This document shows, piece by piece, positions 17,362 to 26,754 of a stretch of 64,000 nt of DNA (position 1 is its first letter; each line of letters opens with the position of its first letter). The DNA lies in NCBI GenBank assembly GCA_025517465.1, contig JAOPKE010000003.1, forward strand, positions 1 to 64,000, written 5' to 3'. The stretch comes from Halobacteria archaeon HArc-gm2 (GTDB lineage: Archaea; Halobacteriota; Halobacteria; Halobacteriales; Haloarculaceae). The notes under the pieces were generated by a model. It saw nothing but the letters and a program-made list of their open reading frames with translations, was not told where the DNA came from and did no database searches. A program made the position numbers and the translations under genes.

Positions 17362-19184
17362 ATCTGAAACCCGGTGATGAGTTCACAGCGGAAGTAGACA
17401 ACGTTACGAACCGTGGGACCTGCACGGTGAAATACGACGGAGAAAGGATTAATATTGGACCGGTCACATGCGAACCTGGACGGTCGGTTCGATTGCGATA
17501 TCTCGGAGCAGACTCAGTAGCCGGGACATCGATACGCTTCGCGCTTTGCCTAACCGACGAAGTCCTCGCAGATGGGTATAAAGACCACATTCGACGCCAT
17601 GTGAGTGGCCTTCTTCCAGACCGCCCTCCACAAGAGGGAGAACAGACATACATTGAGATCGATAAACTCGATGAGCATGGACTCGGGCTTGCGGTTGCAG
17701 GCGGTGAAGTCGTTGAGCTTGGGCCCGTACAAGCAGACGAAGGCGACTTAATACACGTAGTCGGACGCGAGCCAGGATATGCGGAAATATTGAACGCAAG
17801 GGCGCGTGGCAAACGCTATAGAACACGCTTCAATATTCTTCGCGAGCGTTGGCAAGAACTCCCAGTCAGGAAGGGTGTATCGTTCACCGCGACAATAGAT
17901 GACACCGATGGCAATAACCTCATTGCGTACGTTGACGGGATGCCAGTACACTTCCCAGGCGGTAATGCCAGAATCGGCCAAAAAATTGATGCAGAACTCA
18001 TTAGATTCAACCGGGGGCGCGGGATTGGTCGGGTGACACAGATCTCTGATACGGTTGGGGATATCGAAGATCCGGGTCATGATACGCGGATGCAGCACCT
18101 TCAGCAAGCAGGAATCGGCCAGGAACCGTTTCGTGCATTGGCCCAGCGGTTTATCGGTGTGAGTAACGAGCAACTGCCGTCAAACGAGATCGGTATCCGA
18201 GACGCCTTAATCGGTGAGGCAATTCGACTTGGGCTTGCTGAGAAGGCTGAATCGGGCGATCAACAGTATCCACAGGCACACGTCACTGCGATCCGTCACT
18301 GGGTCGTCCATAAGCTGGAGGCTGTTCTCGGACAGCCAGCCGTAGACACCGACTCACCATCCGATGATGTTGGGTGGTTCCGGGCAGCATTAACGGAGCG
18401 TACCGGCCCAACAATCACGTTCCTCGGTGATGTGATCCAGCTATCACAAGGGTACTATGCTCCAGCCCCGACGCGAGCTGTGATGATCTCCGAATCCGAG
18501 GCCGTGCTCGTTTCAGGAGATCCAAGCCGTCCATTCCTGGAGTCGGGCTTTGAGATCGAATTTCGGGGATTGACTCGGATACTTACTGACACTAGTGAAG
18601 AAGAACTGCGTTCGAGAGAAATCCCTGTTCATTCTAAAGATGAATACATCGGTCTGGGCGAAGCGCCGATCACGACACCTGCCACACTACGTGAGTACAT
18701 TGAGCAACGGCCACAGGAATCGTGGGAACCGGAGGAAGATTGGGAACCATACACTGGACAGTACTATGGATTCAGCGTAGATGGTGAGCCACTCGTCATT
18801 GAAGAGGCAGATGGAACTGCGGTCAGCTTGTGGCGAGTTCCAGTCGAATACGGCGCCGATACCTACCAATTTAGGATTCAATCGAGCGACGGCAAAACAA
18901 TGGCTGTCACTGTCTCACCGAAATTCCGCAAACATGCATGCCTTACTCTCGACTCAATGGCCGAGGACCCACAGACAATTGAACTCACCGCATATGACGA
19001 GGAGGTGTTGTTGAGTTGCGACTTTGCACCACCACGGGCACAGATGCGCTGGCTGTACGCAGTCGGAGCAGAGTGGCTCGAGACATCGTCGTATCAACTT
19101 CAATGGCGAATTTCGAACACCGATGCCGAATCAGTACGGGAAGTCTTCGACGAACTGCCTGTGAACATCATCGACAACACATAA
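17358..19184 (+). CDS. TRAM-repeat protein of the helicase operon
   Basis: A 608-residue protein. The N-terminus holds up to three TRAM/OB-like barrels: 4-50 (GDEFTAEVDNVTNRGTCTV onward), about 96-145 (EIDKLDEHGLGLAV) and about 172-225 (KGVSFTATIDDTDGNNL). TRAM domains bind RNA or DNA. A middle helical region is followed by LSQGYYAPAPTRAVMIS then EAVLVSGDPSRPFL and a G-L-T-R-I end (about 355-410), a pattern I associate with proteins next to large defence helicases. It overlaps the gene before it by 4 bp and ends 1 bp before the helicase, so it is probably a helicase partner. No nuclease motif is visible. Confidence 0.5.
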   Translation: MNLKPGDEFTAEVDNVTNRGTCTVKYDGERINIGPVTCEPGRSVRLRYLGADSVAGTSIRFALCLTDEVLADGYKDHIRRHVSGLLPDRPPQEGEQTYIEIDKLDEHGLGLAVAGGEVVELGPVQADEGDLIHVVGREPGYAEILNARARGKRYRTRFNILRERWQELPVRKGVSFTATIDDTDGNNLIAYVDGMPVHFPGGNARIGQKIDAELIRFNRGRGIGRVTQISDTVGDIEDPGHDTRMQHLQQAGIGQEPFRALAQRFIGVSNEQLPSNEIGIRDALIGEAIRLGLAEKAESGDQQYPQAHVTAIRHWVVHKLEAVLGQPAVDTDSPSDDVGWFRAALTERTGPTITFLGDVIQLSQGYYAPAPTRAVMISESEAVLVSGDPSRPFLESGFEIEFRGLTRILTDTSEEELRSREIPVHSKDEYIGLGEAPITTPATLREYIEQRPQESWEPEEDWEPYTGQYYGFSVDGEPLVIEEADGTAVSLWRVPVEYGADTYQFRIQSSDGKTMAVTVSPKFRKHACLTLDSMAEDPQTIELTAYDEEVLLSCDFAPPRAQMRWLYAVGAEWLETSSYQLQWRISNTDAESVREVFDELPVNIIDNT

Positions 19185-19185
19185 C

Positions 19186-22100
19186 ATGAAATCAATCAAA
19201 GAAGTCTCGGAAGAGCTCGAGAACGACCTTCAACAGTACATCGAATCACGGTACCACCTCCATCATCCGCGGCTTCTCAAGGAACGTCGTGCCCTGATGA
19301 ATGAGGGCGAGACAGCCACCGAACCTTGGGTCGAGGCCACACCGACCTATGTCTCGGGCGATCCCCTCAGAGAGTTGGACTTGCCGAGCGAAGTTGTTGA
19401 CTTGCTGAAAGAGCTCGAAAGCGACGATCTCGACATCTTCGATCCACCATACAAACATCAGGCCGACGCTCTCCAATCGTTCTTCAACGACGAGGATGAC
19501 CTCATCGTATCAACCGGGACGGGGTCCGGGAAAACCGAGATTTTCCTCTATTCAATTCTGGGGCAGCTCGCCCAGGAGGCAGCGCGAGGAGAGACAGCCG
19601 ACCAACGTGGGATACGGACATTGGTTCTCTATCCAATGAACGCCCTCGTCGCGGATCAGCTCTCGCGGATGCGCCTACTCTTTGGTGACGAGAAAGGGGC
19701 AAATACACTTGAGGACTACATGGGCCGGCGTGTACAGTTTGGGATGTACACGAGTCGTACACCCTATCATGGGGAATACGACAAGAGTAAGAACGATAAT
19801 CTGGTCAAGCCGGTCATCAACCGATATCTCAAGTTGGAGGAAGAGCAGCCGGACCTCTACGAACAACTCGCAGATAAAGGTCGTATTCCTGCAAAGGATC
19901 TGGAAAGATTCCGGAACAAGAATAAGAAAAAGGAAACTCACTTCCGTACCCAACCCGGCGATACCGAACTGTTCACACGTCAAGAGATGCACACTCGCGA
20001 TGGAAGCAATCCCCATGGCGGGACGCCGGATCTCCTGATCACGAACTACTCGATGCTGGAGTATATGCTACTCCGGCCGATCGAACAGCCCCTTTTCGAG
20101 GATACCCGTGAGTGGCTTGCGGAAGACGAAGATAACGAATTGAATATCGTCCTTGACGAGGCTCACCTCTATCGGGGCGCACAGGGGGCAGAGGTTGCGC
20201 TCCTTTTGAGCCGCTTACTCCAGAAACTCGGGATATCTCGCGATCGTGTGCGCTTCATTCTTACGAGTGCGACGATGGGCGAAAATGTAGAAGAAGTAGC
20301 CCCAGACTTTGCGGCCCAGCTCACAACCGGAGATCCAGACGATTTCTCAGTAATCAGAGGAGAACAGGTGGAGTACGAAGGTGGTGAGCCGAGCGAAAAG
20401 CGTACGGCGCAACTCCTAGAGCGAGTAGGTTACCAGCTAGAGGACCCATCGAAGATTCGTAACGTCGCGAGCGAACGAGGCTGGGACCCCCTCGAAAGTG
20501 ATGACGTAGAATCGGTCCGTTCGTACCTCGCCGACCAGTTAGTCGAGGACCCTCTCTTCCGCTTGGCGCACGAATTCCTTCGTGAAGAGCCACTGCGCCT
20601 ATCAGACCTCGCCGAAGAGTTATTCGAGGATATCGATAAAGAATTGGCCCGTGAAGCGACTGGGAATCTTCTATACCTTTGTACGGAAGCTCGTCAGGGA
20701 GAGGACCAGGCATTGCTCCCGACGCGGCTCCATATGTTCCTCAAAGGGCTCCCCGCCCAGTATGCGTGTGTCAATCCCGAATGTAGTGGTCGACGTGTTA
20801 CAGAGGGGGAAAACCTCCTCGGACGCATTTACAGTAACCCGCACACGACCTGTAAATACTGTGACGGTCGCGTCTTCGAATTGATTAGCCACCGAACCTG
20901 TGGGGCAGCGTATCTACGAGCGTATCGACGATCTGATGACGAACGCGGGCCGACTTTCCTGTGGTCAGATCCCGAGAGCAGCGAGGATTTGGACGAACTC
21001 CACCTGTTAGTTGAGGAACCTCGCAACGACCCGAATCCAGACCACGAACACGGCCGTTCGCTCGCCGAGACAACGACCTCACGGAACCTCTCAATTGCCT
21101 CTGGACACCTTGTTGATGATCGACACGTAGACGACGAGGCACTGACAACTCATATTGAGGTCCAGGTCCCGACTGAAGAGCCTCCGGATGAGGACGGTGC
21201 ATGGAGTTGGACTCAATGCCCGGCGTGCGGGATCAAAGAGCGACGGCGTCCGAATGGCGACACGAAGATTGAAGATCTGGTTACCAAAGGCGAGGAGCCA
21301 TTCGCACAAAGCGTCCGGTCAATGTTTGGCATCCAGCCGACCGACCCACTCAAAAAGGAGTTCCCCAACGAGGGGCGCAAGGTATTGTGCTTCTCTGATG
21401 GTAGACAAAAGGCAGCCCGCTTAGCTCGCGATCTCCAGTCAAATGTTGAATCCGACTCGTTCCGCGAGGTCCTGACCGACATTATTGGATCCACGGACGG
21501 TAAAATCACAATGGATCGGTTATTCGCCGAGTTCGCAGTTTACTGTGCCAATAACAACATCGTATTCTTTGACGACAGTGACCAATACACGAATCAGTCG
21601 GGAGTCGTGTATAAGGGGTCACGCTCCCACTTCGAGGATATTCGTGGAAACCTGTCCGACATCGTCGATGAGTACTACCTTGAGTCCATCGATGATATTC
21701 CTGAGGTCCCAGCCGCACGCAATGCGTTGTCGGAGCGTCCCCGCCAATATGAGGAACTTCTCCTCCGATCACTTGGGGATGAACAGTACTCCATCACCGG
21801 TGCCCTCGTCGGATACATTGCGCCGTCCGAGGAGGTGTTTGAGAAAATCGATGAAGCTGTCCCTGAAATTGAGACAGACCAGCTCAAGAGCATCCTCATA
21901 GAGGCGCTCCGCCATGCCTGCGAGGAACGGGCATTTGATTCAAGTATTGAAGCCAGACGACGTTCGAACTCCTACCCCTACCAAAATTGGATTGACCCGG
22001 ACAAGACGGGGCTCCCTCACAGTGAAATAATCCCTGAGTACATTGTAGAATCACTCGACGACGAAGTACCGGAAGAGGCGTGGAATAGTCTGAAACGGGC

Positions 22101-24609
22101 GTTGATGACGACAGAACCGGTATTGTTTGGGGCCTCCCACGGTAATTACTTCGCCAATCCGAAAGCAACGACAATCGATCTCCGACTCGACGACGATTGG
22201 TACCGGTGCGAAGGATGTCGTCGGTTCTCGGTCGTGTCACTCAATGATTCGTGCCCCTACGATGGTTGCCGCGGAACTCTCAGTGCGGTAAGCGATGATG
22301 ACATCCATCTCCAGGCACGCAAGAACTTCCTCCGGAATCCACCACGCGAAGTGCTTCATGGCAAACGGGACCCACTCACGCTTCGTTCAGAAGAGCACTC
22401 AGCCCAACTGAGTGCAAAGGACAACTCCGAGGCGTTTGCACGCTCCGAAGAGTACGAACTGCTTTTTCAGGACATCCTCGTCGGGGACTCTGAGGCCGAT
22501 CAACCGATCGACGTGCTAAGTTGTACGACTACGATGGAAGTCGGGATTGACATCGGGAGCCTTACTGGCGTCGCCATGCGGACGGTCCCGCCAGGACCAG
22601 AGAATTATGAGCAACGTGCTGGCCGCGCAGGGCGTCGCGGGGCCGGACTCTCGACGATCGTCACCTTCGCGGACAACTCCCCTCACGAGTCACACTATTT
22701 CGAGAACCCTGAAGAGATGATCACAAGCGATGGAAACGCACCGGTCATCTACGCTGGCAACGAAAAGATCGCCCGACGGCACATCAACGCCTCGCTGCTT
22801 GCTCGATTCTTCGACCCATCGGCTGTCGAGACGGAAGCCGCCGTATTCCGCTCACTCAAAGGTACAGCCGAGTTCTTTGAAGGAAAAGGCGACCAAACGC
22901 TCGCCGCGTTTGAAGATTGGCTGGACGAAGAAATCTTCGCTGATTCATCATCGACGGTGGAGCAATTAGGTGCCCTCCTTCCGGATGCACTAGGAGAAGG
23001 ACGATCATCCGACTGGGAGGTCGCATTAGTCCGCGACGCCGCTACAGAGTTCCTAAGCGAACTCCAGGATCTACAAGCCAAGACAGAATGGGAAGAGCAA
23101 TCCACGGAGGACGATGATCTACTTTCCGTCCTTCTGGATGCAGCCCTACTTCCGACGTTTTCGTTCCCGACTGATGTGGCCGATTTCGTCGTGCGCGAAA
23201 ATGAACCAAGGTCGTCACAGCCGAAGAACAAGTACCAGATGTCTCGGGATCTTAAGCAGGCACTCTCAACGTACGTTCCAGGCCGGGAAATCGTCGTTGA
23301 CAAGAAGACCTACGAGTCCTACGGTGTCTATGTCAAATTCCCAGATAACCCGAAGAACCGCTTGGCTGGCGAAGACTGGGGAGACCTCGATTGGTTGAAC
23401 TGGTGTGACGTCTGTAAGACGGTTTTTGAGGAGCATGATGGGAGTCTCGCAGCCAGGGATATGGAGTGCCCTGTCTGTGAAGGAGCGACGGTCAGTTCAC
23501 TCCAGATGTACACTCCGGAGGCATTTGCACCGAAAGTCGATGAGACAGGTGCAGCTGAGAAAGGGTCGGACTACAACGAGAACCGGGCCTACGCGACACA
23601 GCCTAAATACCCGCTTACGTCGACTTCTCATGAAAGTGAGAACGCTAGCGAGATGGTTGAGGAGAAATCCATTGGCCATTCGATAGTGGGGAAGATGAAT
23701 GACGAACAACTTCTTGTCGCTAATTTCGGAGCTGATGAGGATGGATTCGAGGTTTGCACCGACTGTGGGGCCGTTAGTCGCGATGGTCCACTCTCAAATC
23801 CCCATGCACGTCCCTACCCCAAGGATCTCCGATTCGTTGGTGAATATGACTGGGATGACCAGTGTACCGGGTCGACGGTCACGACGAGTTTCAGCCATCG
23901 CTTCCCCAGTGATTTGACCGTCCTCCAAATTCCGTTGGGTGATGAGATGGAGTTCGTCCCATCGGAAGCGTGGTTCGAGACACCGGGCCAGTCACTTGCG
24001 GAAGCATTAGTCATGGGTGCATCCCGTGCACTGGGAATCGAAGATGATGAACTCGAAGGGGGATTTCGAACTCGATCTGCAGAACATGCCGATATCGACG
24101 CGCAAGGCGTTATCGAGGTCTTCCTTTTCGACACAACCGCCGGTGGTGCTGGGTTCTCATCGCGCGTCTGGGAGGAATTCGACGCGGTATGTGCAAAAGC
24201 TCGCTCGATCCTCGAGAGTTGTTCATGCGATACGGCGTGCCACAACTGTCTGCGCCGATATCAGAACCGCCATCTCCACGACTCATTGAACCGCCATGAA
24301 GGCCTCGCCTTACTAGATTACGCGCAGACAGGCACGCCCCCGACGCTTCGTCCGGAAAAGACACAGAGCCTAATCCAGCAACTAGAACGTGCCTTGGAGT
24401 TGAAGCAGGAGGACGTCGCACTCAGAGCAATTGACGACGATAAATGGGAGATTGAGATTGACGAGGCGACGATGGTTTTCGGCGTCCGCTCGAGTCTGCG
24501 GCGTTCACGTGCGCCTGAGTCTACGACGTACGACGAAGACTACTCAGACTACGAATTGTCCCAGCGGTTGCCTGAGGTGGCTCACTCGATCGTCGATCAA
24601 CTCCAATAG
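19186..24609 (+). CDS. DruE-like superfamily 2 helicase with DUF1998-type C-terminus
   Basis: An 1807-residue helicase. Visible motifs in order are GTGSGKTE (about 109-116), LVLYPMNALVADQLSRM (Ia), LDEAHLYRG (about 322), LTSATMG (about 357), VLCFSDGRQKAARLA (IV), CTTTMEVGIDIGS (V) and QRAGRAGRRG (VI, about 1143). Between and after these lie several CxxC zinc pairs (about 527/556, 678, 1008, 1407/1428, 1524). A closing DUF1998/MrfA-type region has DTTAGGAGF and CSCDTACHNCLRRYQN (about 1680-1695). The very long helicase with DUF1998 is what defines DruE of Druantia and related DISARM/Dpd-type helicases. It likely translocates on invading or unusual DNA. ATP hydrolysis motifs are intact. Confidence 0.8.
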   Translation: MKSIKEVSEELENDLQQYIESRYHLHHPRLLKERRALMNEGETATEPWVEATPTYVSGDPLRELDLPSEVVDLLKELESDDLDIFDPPYKHQADALQSFFNDEDDLIVSTGTGSGKTEIFLYSILGQLAQEAARGETADQRGIRTLVLYPMNALVADQLSRMRLLFGDEKGANTLEDYMGRRVQFGMYTSRTPYHGEYDKSKNDNLVKPVINRYLKLEEEQPDLYEQLADKGRIPAKDLERFRNKNKKKETHFRTQPGDTELFTRQEMHTRDGSNPHGGTPDLLITNYSMLEYMLLRPIEQPLFEDTREWLAEDEDNELNIVLDEAHLYRGAQGAEVALLLSRLLQKLGISRDRVRFILTSATMGENVEEVAPDFAAQLTTGDPDDFSVIRGEQVEYEGGEPSEKRTAQLLERVGYQLEDPSKIRNVASERGWDPLESDDVESVRSYLADQLVEDPLFRLAHEFLREEPLRLSDLAEELFEDIDKELAREATGNLLYLCTEARQGEDQALLPTRLHMFLKGLPAQYACVNPECSGRRVTEGENLLGRIYSNPHTTCKYCDGRVFELISHRTCGAAYLRAYRRSDDERGPTFLWSDPESSEDLDELHLLVEEPRNDPNPDHEHGRSLAETTTSRNLSIASGHLVDDRHVDDEALTTHIEVQVPTEEPPDEDGAWSWTQCPACGIKERRRPNGDTKIEDLVTKGEEPFAQSVRSMFGIQPTDPLKKEFPNEGRKVLCFSDGRQKAARLARDLQSNVESDSFREVLTDIIGSTDGKITMDRLFAEFAVYCANNNIVFFDDSDQYTNQSGVVYKGSRSHFEDIRGNLSDIVDEYYLESIDDIPEVPAARNALSERPRQYEELLLRSLGDEQYSITGALVGYIAPSEEVFEKIDEAVPEIETDQLKSILIEALRHACEERAFDSSIEARRRSNSYPYQNWIDPDKTGLPHSEIIPEYIVESLDDEVPEEAWNSLKRALMTTEPVLFGASHGNYFANPKATTIDLRLDDDWYRCEGCRRFSVVSLNDSCPYDGCRGTLSAVSDDDIHLQARKNFLRNPPREVLHGKRDPLTLRSEEHSAQLSAKDNSEAFARSEEYELLFQDILVGDSEADQPIDVLSCTTTMEVGIDIGSLTGVAMRTVPPGPENYEQRAGRAGRRGAGLSTIVTFADNSPHESHYFENPEEMITSDGNAPVIYAGNEKIARRHINASLLARFFDPSAVETEAAVFRSLKGTAEFFEGKGDQTLAAFEDWLDEEIFADSSSTVEQLGALLPDALGEGRSSDWEVALVRDAATEFLSELQDLQAKTEWEEQSTEDDDLLSVLLDAALLPTFSFPTDVADFVVRENEPRSSQPKNKYQMSRDLKQALSTYVPGREIVVDKKTYESYGVYVKFPDNPKNRLAGEDWGDLDWLNWCDVCKTVFEEHDGSLAARDMECPVCEGATVSSLQMYTPEAFAPKVDETGAAEKGSDYNENRAYATQPKYPLTSTSHESENASEMVEEKSIGHSIVGKMNDEQLLVANFGADEDGFEVCTDCGAVSRDGPLSNPHARPYPKDLRFVGEYDWDDQCTGSTVTTSFSHRFPSDLTVLQIPLGDEMEFVPSEAWFETPGQSLAEALVMGASRALGIEDDELEGGFRTRSAEHADIDAQGVIEVFLFDTTAGGAGFSSRVWEEFDAVCAKARSILESCSCDTACHNCLRRYQNRHLHDSLNRHEGLALLDYAQTGTPPTLRPEKTQSLIQQLERALELKQEDVALRAIDDDKWEIEIDEATMVFGVRSSLRRSRAPESTTYDEDYSDYELSQRLPEVAHSIVDQLQ

Positions 24610-24613
24610 CGGA

Positions 24614-25480
24614 ATGGATGATTCAGAACAGTTAGCACACGTAAACTGGTCGGCGTCCGCAGCGCGGCTTTTCGAAGAGTGCCCACGGCGGTTCTTCTAT
24701 CGATACCAGCAATCCGAGTCTACCGGAGGCCATAGTGAATATACACCCACGCCTGGAGTCTATCTGGGGACAGTTGTGCACAAGTCTCTCTCAGCCCAGA
24801 TTGCACGGTGGGCCCGAGGCGAGAACATCCATCTCCAGACAGCGACGGATTATGCAAGGGACAAACTTGAGTGGTACGTTGAAGCTAATGCTGAGGAGAT
24901 CGCAGATCGGAATGGCGACACCGATGAGGGAGAATTCAATATCGATTCCTTCGCCCATTCGTTAATTCGCACCGCGCGTGAGCACATCAAGCAATTCTTC
25001 CGCGTGATTTGGCCACACTTTGAGGGGCATCGCTACATTGCTCACGAAACGCGGCAGACTTTCGATATTGCTGAAGAGCCCGTAACCGTACAACCAGATC
25101 TCTGTACACGAAGCGCAGAAGGAGACTTTGTCGTCACCGACTGGAAGACAGGGGCGTATGACCGGTTTAGCAACCCGACGATACAGATGCAAGCATATGC
25201 ACTCTATGCTCATGAAGCGTATGAACCCGAGTTCAGGCGGATTCGAGTCCAATTAGTCCATACGGGAAGTGGGGAGTTCGATCGAATGGTGCCGACCAGA
25301 GATGATATCAGACGGGTGCGAGAGCGGATTACGAACGAGAGGTCCTTTTGGAACAGTCAGAGAGACGTAGGATCTTATGAGACGGATCCAACTGTCAAGA
25401 AATGCAGCCAATGCTCGTACCTTCACCGATGTACAGATGGGCAAGCCGTCGTGGGGGATACCCAGAATCAATCTAAGTAG
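24614..25480 (+). CDS. Cas4/RecB-like PD-(D/E)XK nuclease with Fe-S cysteines
   Basis: A 288-residue protein from ATG 24614, 4 bp after the helicase stop; the frame extends upstream but only as overlap. It has ECPRRFFYRY (C23), GTVVHKS (H56), QPDLCT (D162), VVTDWKTG (D176-x-K178) and QMQAYALYA, the full order of motifs of RecB/Cas4-family nucleases. C23 with C264, C267 and C273 (CSQCSYLHRC) gives the four cysteines of the usual 4Fe-4S cluster. All catalytic residues appear intact. As the last gene of the helicase operon it is the best candidate for a cutting subunit working with the helicase, as AddB or Cas4-type nucleases do. It ends the defence operon. Confidence 0.8.
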   Translation: MDDSEQLAHVNWSASAARLFEECPRRFFYRYQQSESTGGHSEYTPTPGVYLGTVVHKSLSAQIARWARGENIHLQTATDYARDKLEWYVEANAEEIADRNGDTDEGEFNIDSFAHSLIRTAREHIKQFFRVIWPHFEGHRYIAHETRQTFDIAEEPVTVQPDLCTRSAEGDFVVTDWKTGAYDRFSNPTIQMQAYALYAHEAYEPEFRRIRVQLVHTGSGEFDRMVPTRDDIRRVRERITNERSFWNSQRDVGSYETDPTVKKCSQCSYLHRCTDGQAVVGDTQNQSK

Positions 25481-25547
25481 TTAAATGCGAATTAGGTTGA
25501 CTTACACCTCATCAATTGCGGGAAAATGAACCAGTTGACAATACCAC

Positions 25548-26048
25548 TTACTTACGCAATTGATAGATCCACTTGCGGCGGATAAAATCATCAACTGATG
25601 AACGACCTTCGCGCGACTGCCAACTATCTCCCTGGGCTTTCTCTTCCCGAACCAGTTTGAAACCTGCCGCTGAATAAACCGTTCCCCTGTTACCTGCTAC
25701 TCCAGCATGAGCAGAGACCCGTTGATACCCCTCTAAGAACGCCCACTTTCGAGCGCGAGCAATAAGCCAAGAACCCGTGTTTGATGGTCTTTCGGGTCGC
25801 GATCCGTACCGCGTAATTGAGATTTCTTCATCTTCATCAACCATTCGAGCCACAGGACGTCCAAGAACGCAGACTGCGATTAGATTAGACTCATAACGAG
25901 CTCCGAAAGCAGCTTTCCATCCCGGGATACCCCCTAATATGTGGTTTACTTCTTGTGACTCGAGAAAATCGTTAATCTCGTTTCGGCTTCTCTCTCGGGT
26001 TAGTTTGAGATCCGATACAGAACCAGGCGCTGATATTGGACCTTTCAT
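25548..26048 (-). CDS. Mom-like / XF1762-like GNAT-fold protein
   Basis: A 166-residue protein. GWKAAFGARYESNLIAVCVLG followed by RPVAR, an acidic turn, an RYGSRPERPSNTGSWLI segment and a GYQRVSAHAG...YSAAGFKLV end matches the acyltransferase-like fold of phage Mu Mom and XF1762-like proteins. Mom converts adenine in DNA to N6-carbamoylmethyladenine, protecting phage from restriction. The asparagine-serine segment and the GF near the end are the family marks I rely on. It is convergent with the defence operon, 67 bp past its end. It could modify host DNA for self-recognition or be a phage remnant; the sequence does not decide. Confidence 0.55.
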   Translation of the reverse strand: MKGPISAPGSVSDLKLTRERSRNEINDFLESQEVNHILGGIPGWKAAFGARYESNLIAVCVLGRPVARMVDEDEEISITRYGSRPERPSNTGSWLIARARKWAFLEGYQRVSAHAGVAGNRGTVYSAAGFKLVREEKAQGDSWQSREGRSSVDDFIRRKWIYQLRK

Positions 26049-26278
26049 CGTTTGCCTGAGGCAATTTGCGCCTCACGCAACGAGGCGCATGAAAAACAGA
26101 ACGATACCACAAGAAGGAACACAAATTTCTGCCCAATATAATTGAAACATACTTCACCTTTACAAGAACAGAGGTGGTAGTTGGACAAAGGATTATCAAG
26201 GGGGGCTCCATCTCATCGAATAATGAGTTGCGACCTCCGTCGGCAGTCTCGGTGGAAACCTTGGTTATGCCCTCCCGT

Positions 26279-26533
26279 CTAGAACGGAATCATCCCCCAG
26301 TGATAGGCGTCGGTCTCGTCGGAAGCCTCGTTCGTGATGTTGTGAAGATCGCCCCCATCGCGAATCTCGTTTTCCCTGTCCTGCAAGTAGATCTGGACGG
26401 CGGTGCTCAGGTCTATAGATTCTACTTCAAAGCTTTTGTTTGGCTTCTCCGAACTGACCGACGGCATGGATCCGCGTCCTGTGGCGGGTTCGACTCTCAT
26501 CCAGAGTCCCGCGCCATGACTTAAGGGACGCAC
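26279..26533 (-). pseudogene. possible N-terminal fragment of a tyrosine recombinase
   Basis: An 84-codon frame. Its middle, VESIDLSTAVQIYLQDRENEI, looks like the first helix of the core-binding domain of haloarchaeal phage integrases, after which similarity stops (DGGDLHNIT...) and the frame ends. No catalytic R-H-R-Y residues are present. It could be a recombinase relic marking the right edge of the island. The similarity is short and weak. The rest of 26049-26754 is AT-rich and apparently non-coding, with runs such as ATTTATTATTTG before the next gene. Confidence 0.3.
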
Positions 26534-26754
26534 TTACGTTACTTGATTTCTCAGTAGGTTGCGAGAGGAAGGACGCTGCAGGACTTCTTTAAATGTAGAA
26601 ATAGTTTGGAGCCACTCCACTGTATTGGCAGACAACACAAATATATCAAACATTATTTATTATTTGTACCAGTATTTTTAATCCTAATCAGCGTTCAAAT
26701 TAGTGAACCAGGCAGAACGCCTTTGTACGAACAGATAGCCCCTAATATCGCGAT

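Noticed and set aside
24431-24613. Upstream extension of the Cas4-like nuclease frame
   Set aside because: It lies inside the helicase gene and is Arg/Thr-rich; ATG 24614 directly follows the helicase stop and starts the conserved sequence.
26484-26520. tRNA gene suggested by GGGTTCGACTC
   Set aside because: No anticodon arm, D arm or acceptor stem could be assembled around it; at most a tRNA-like remnant.
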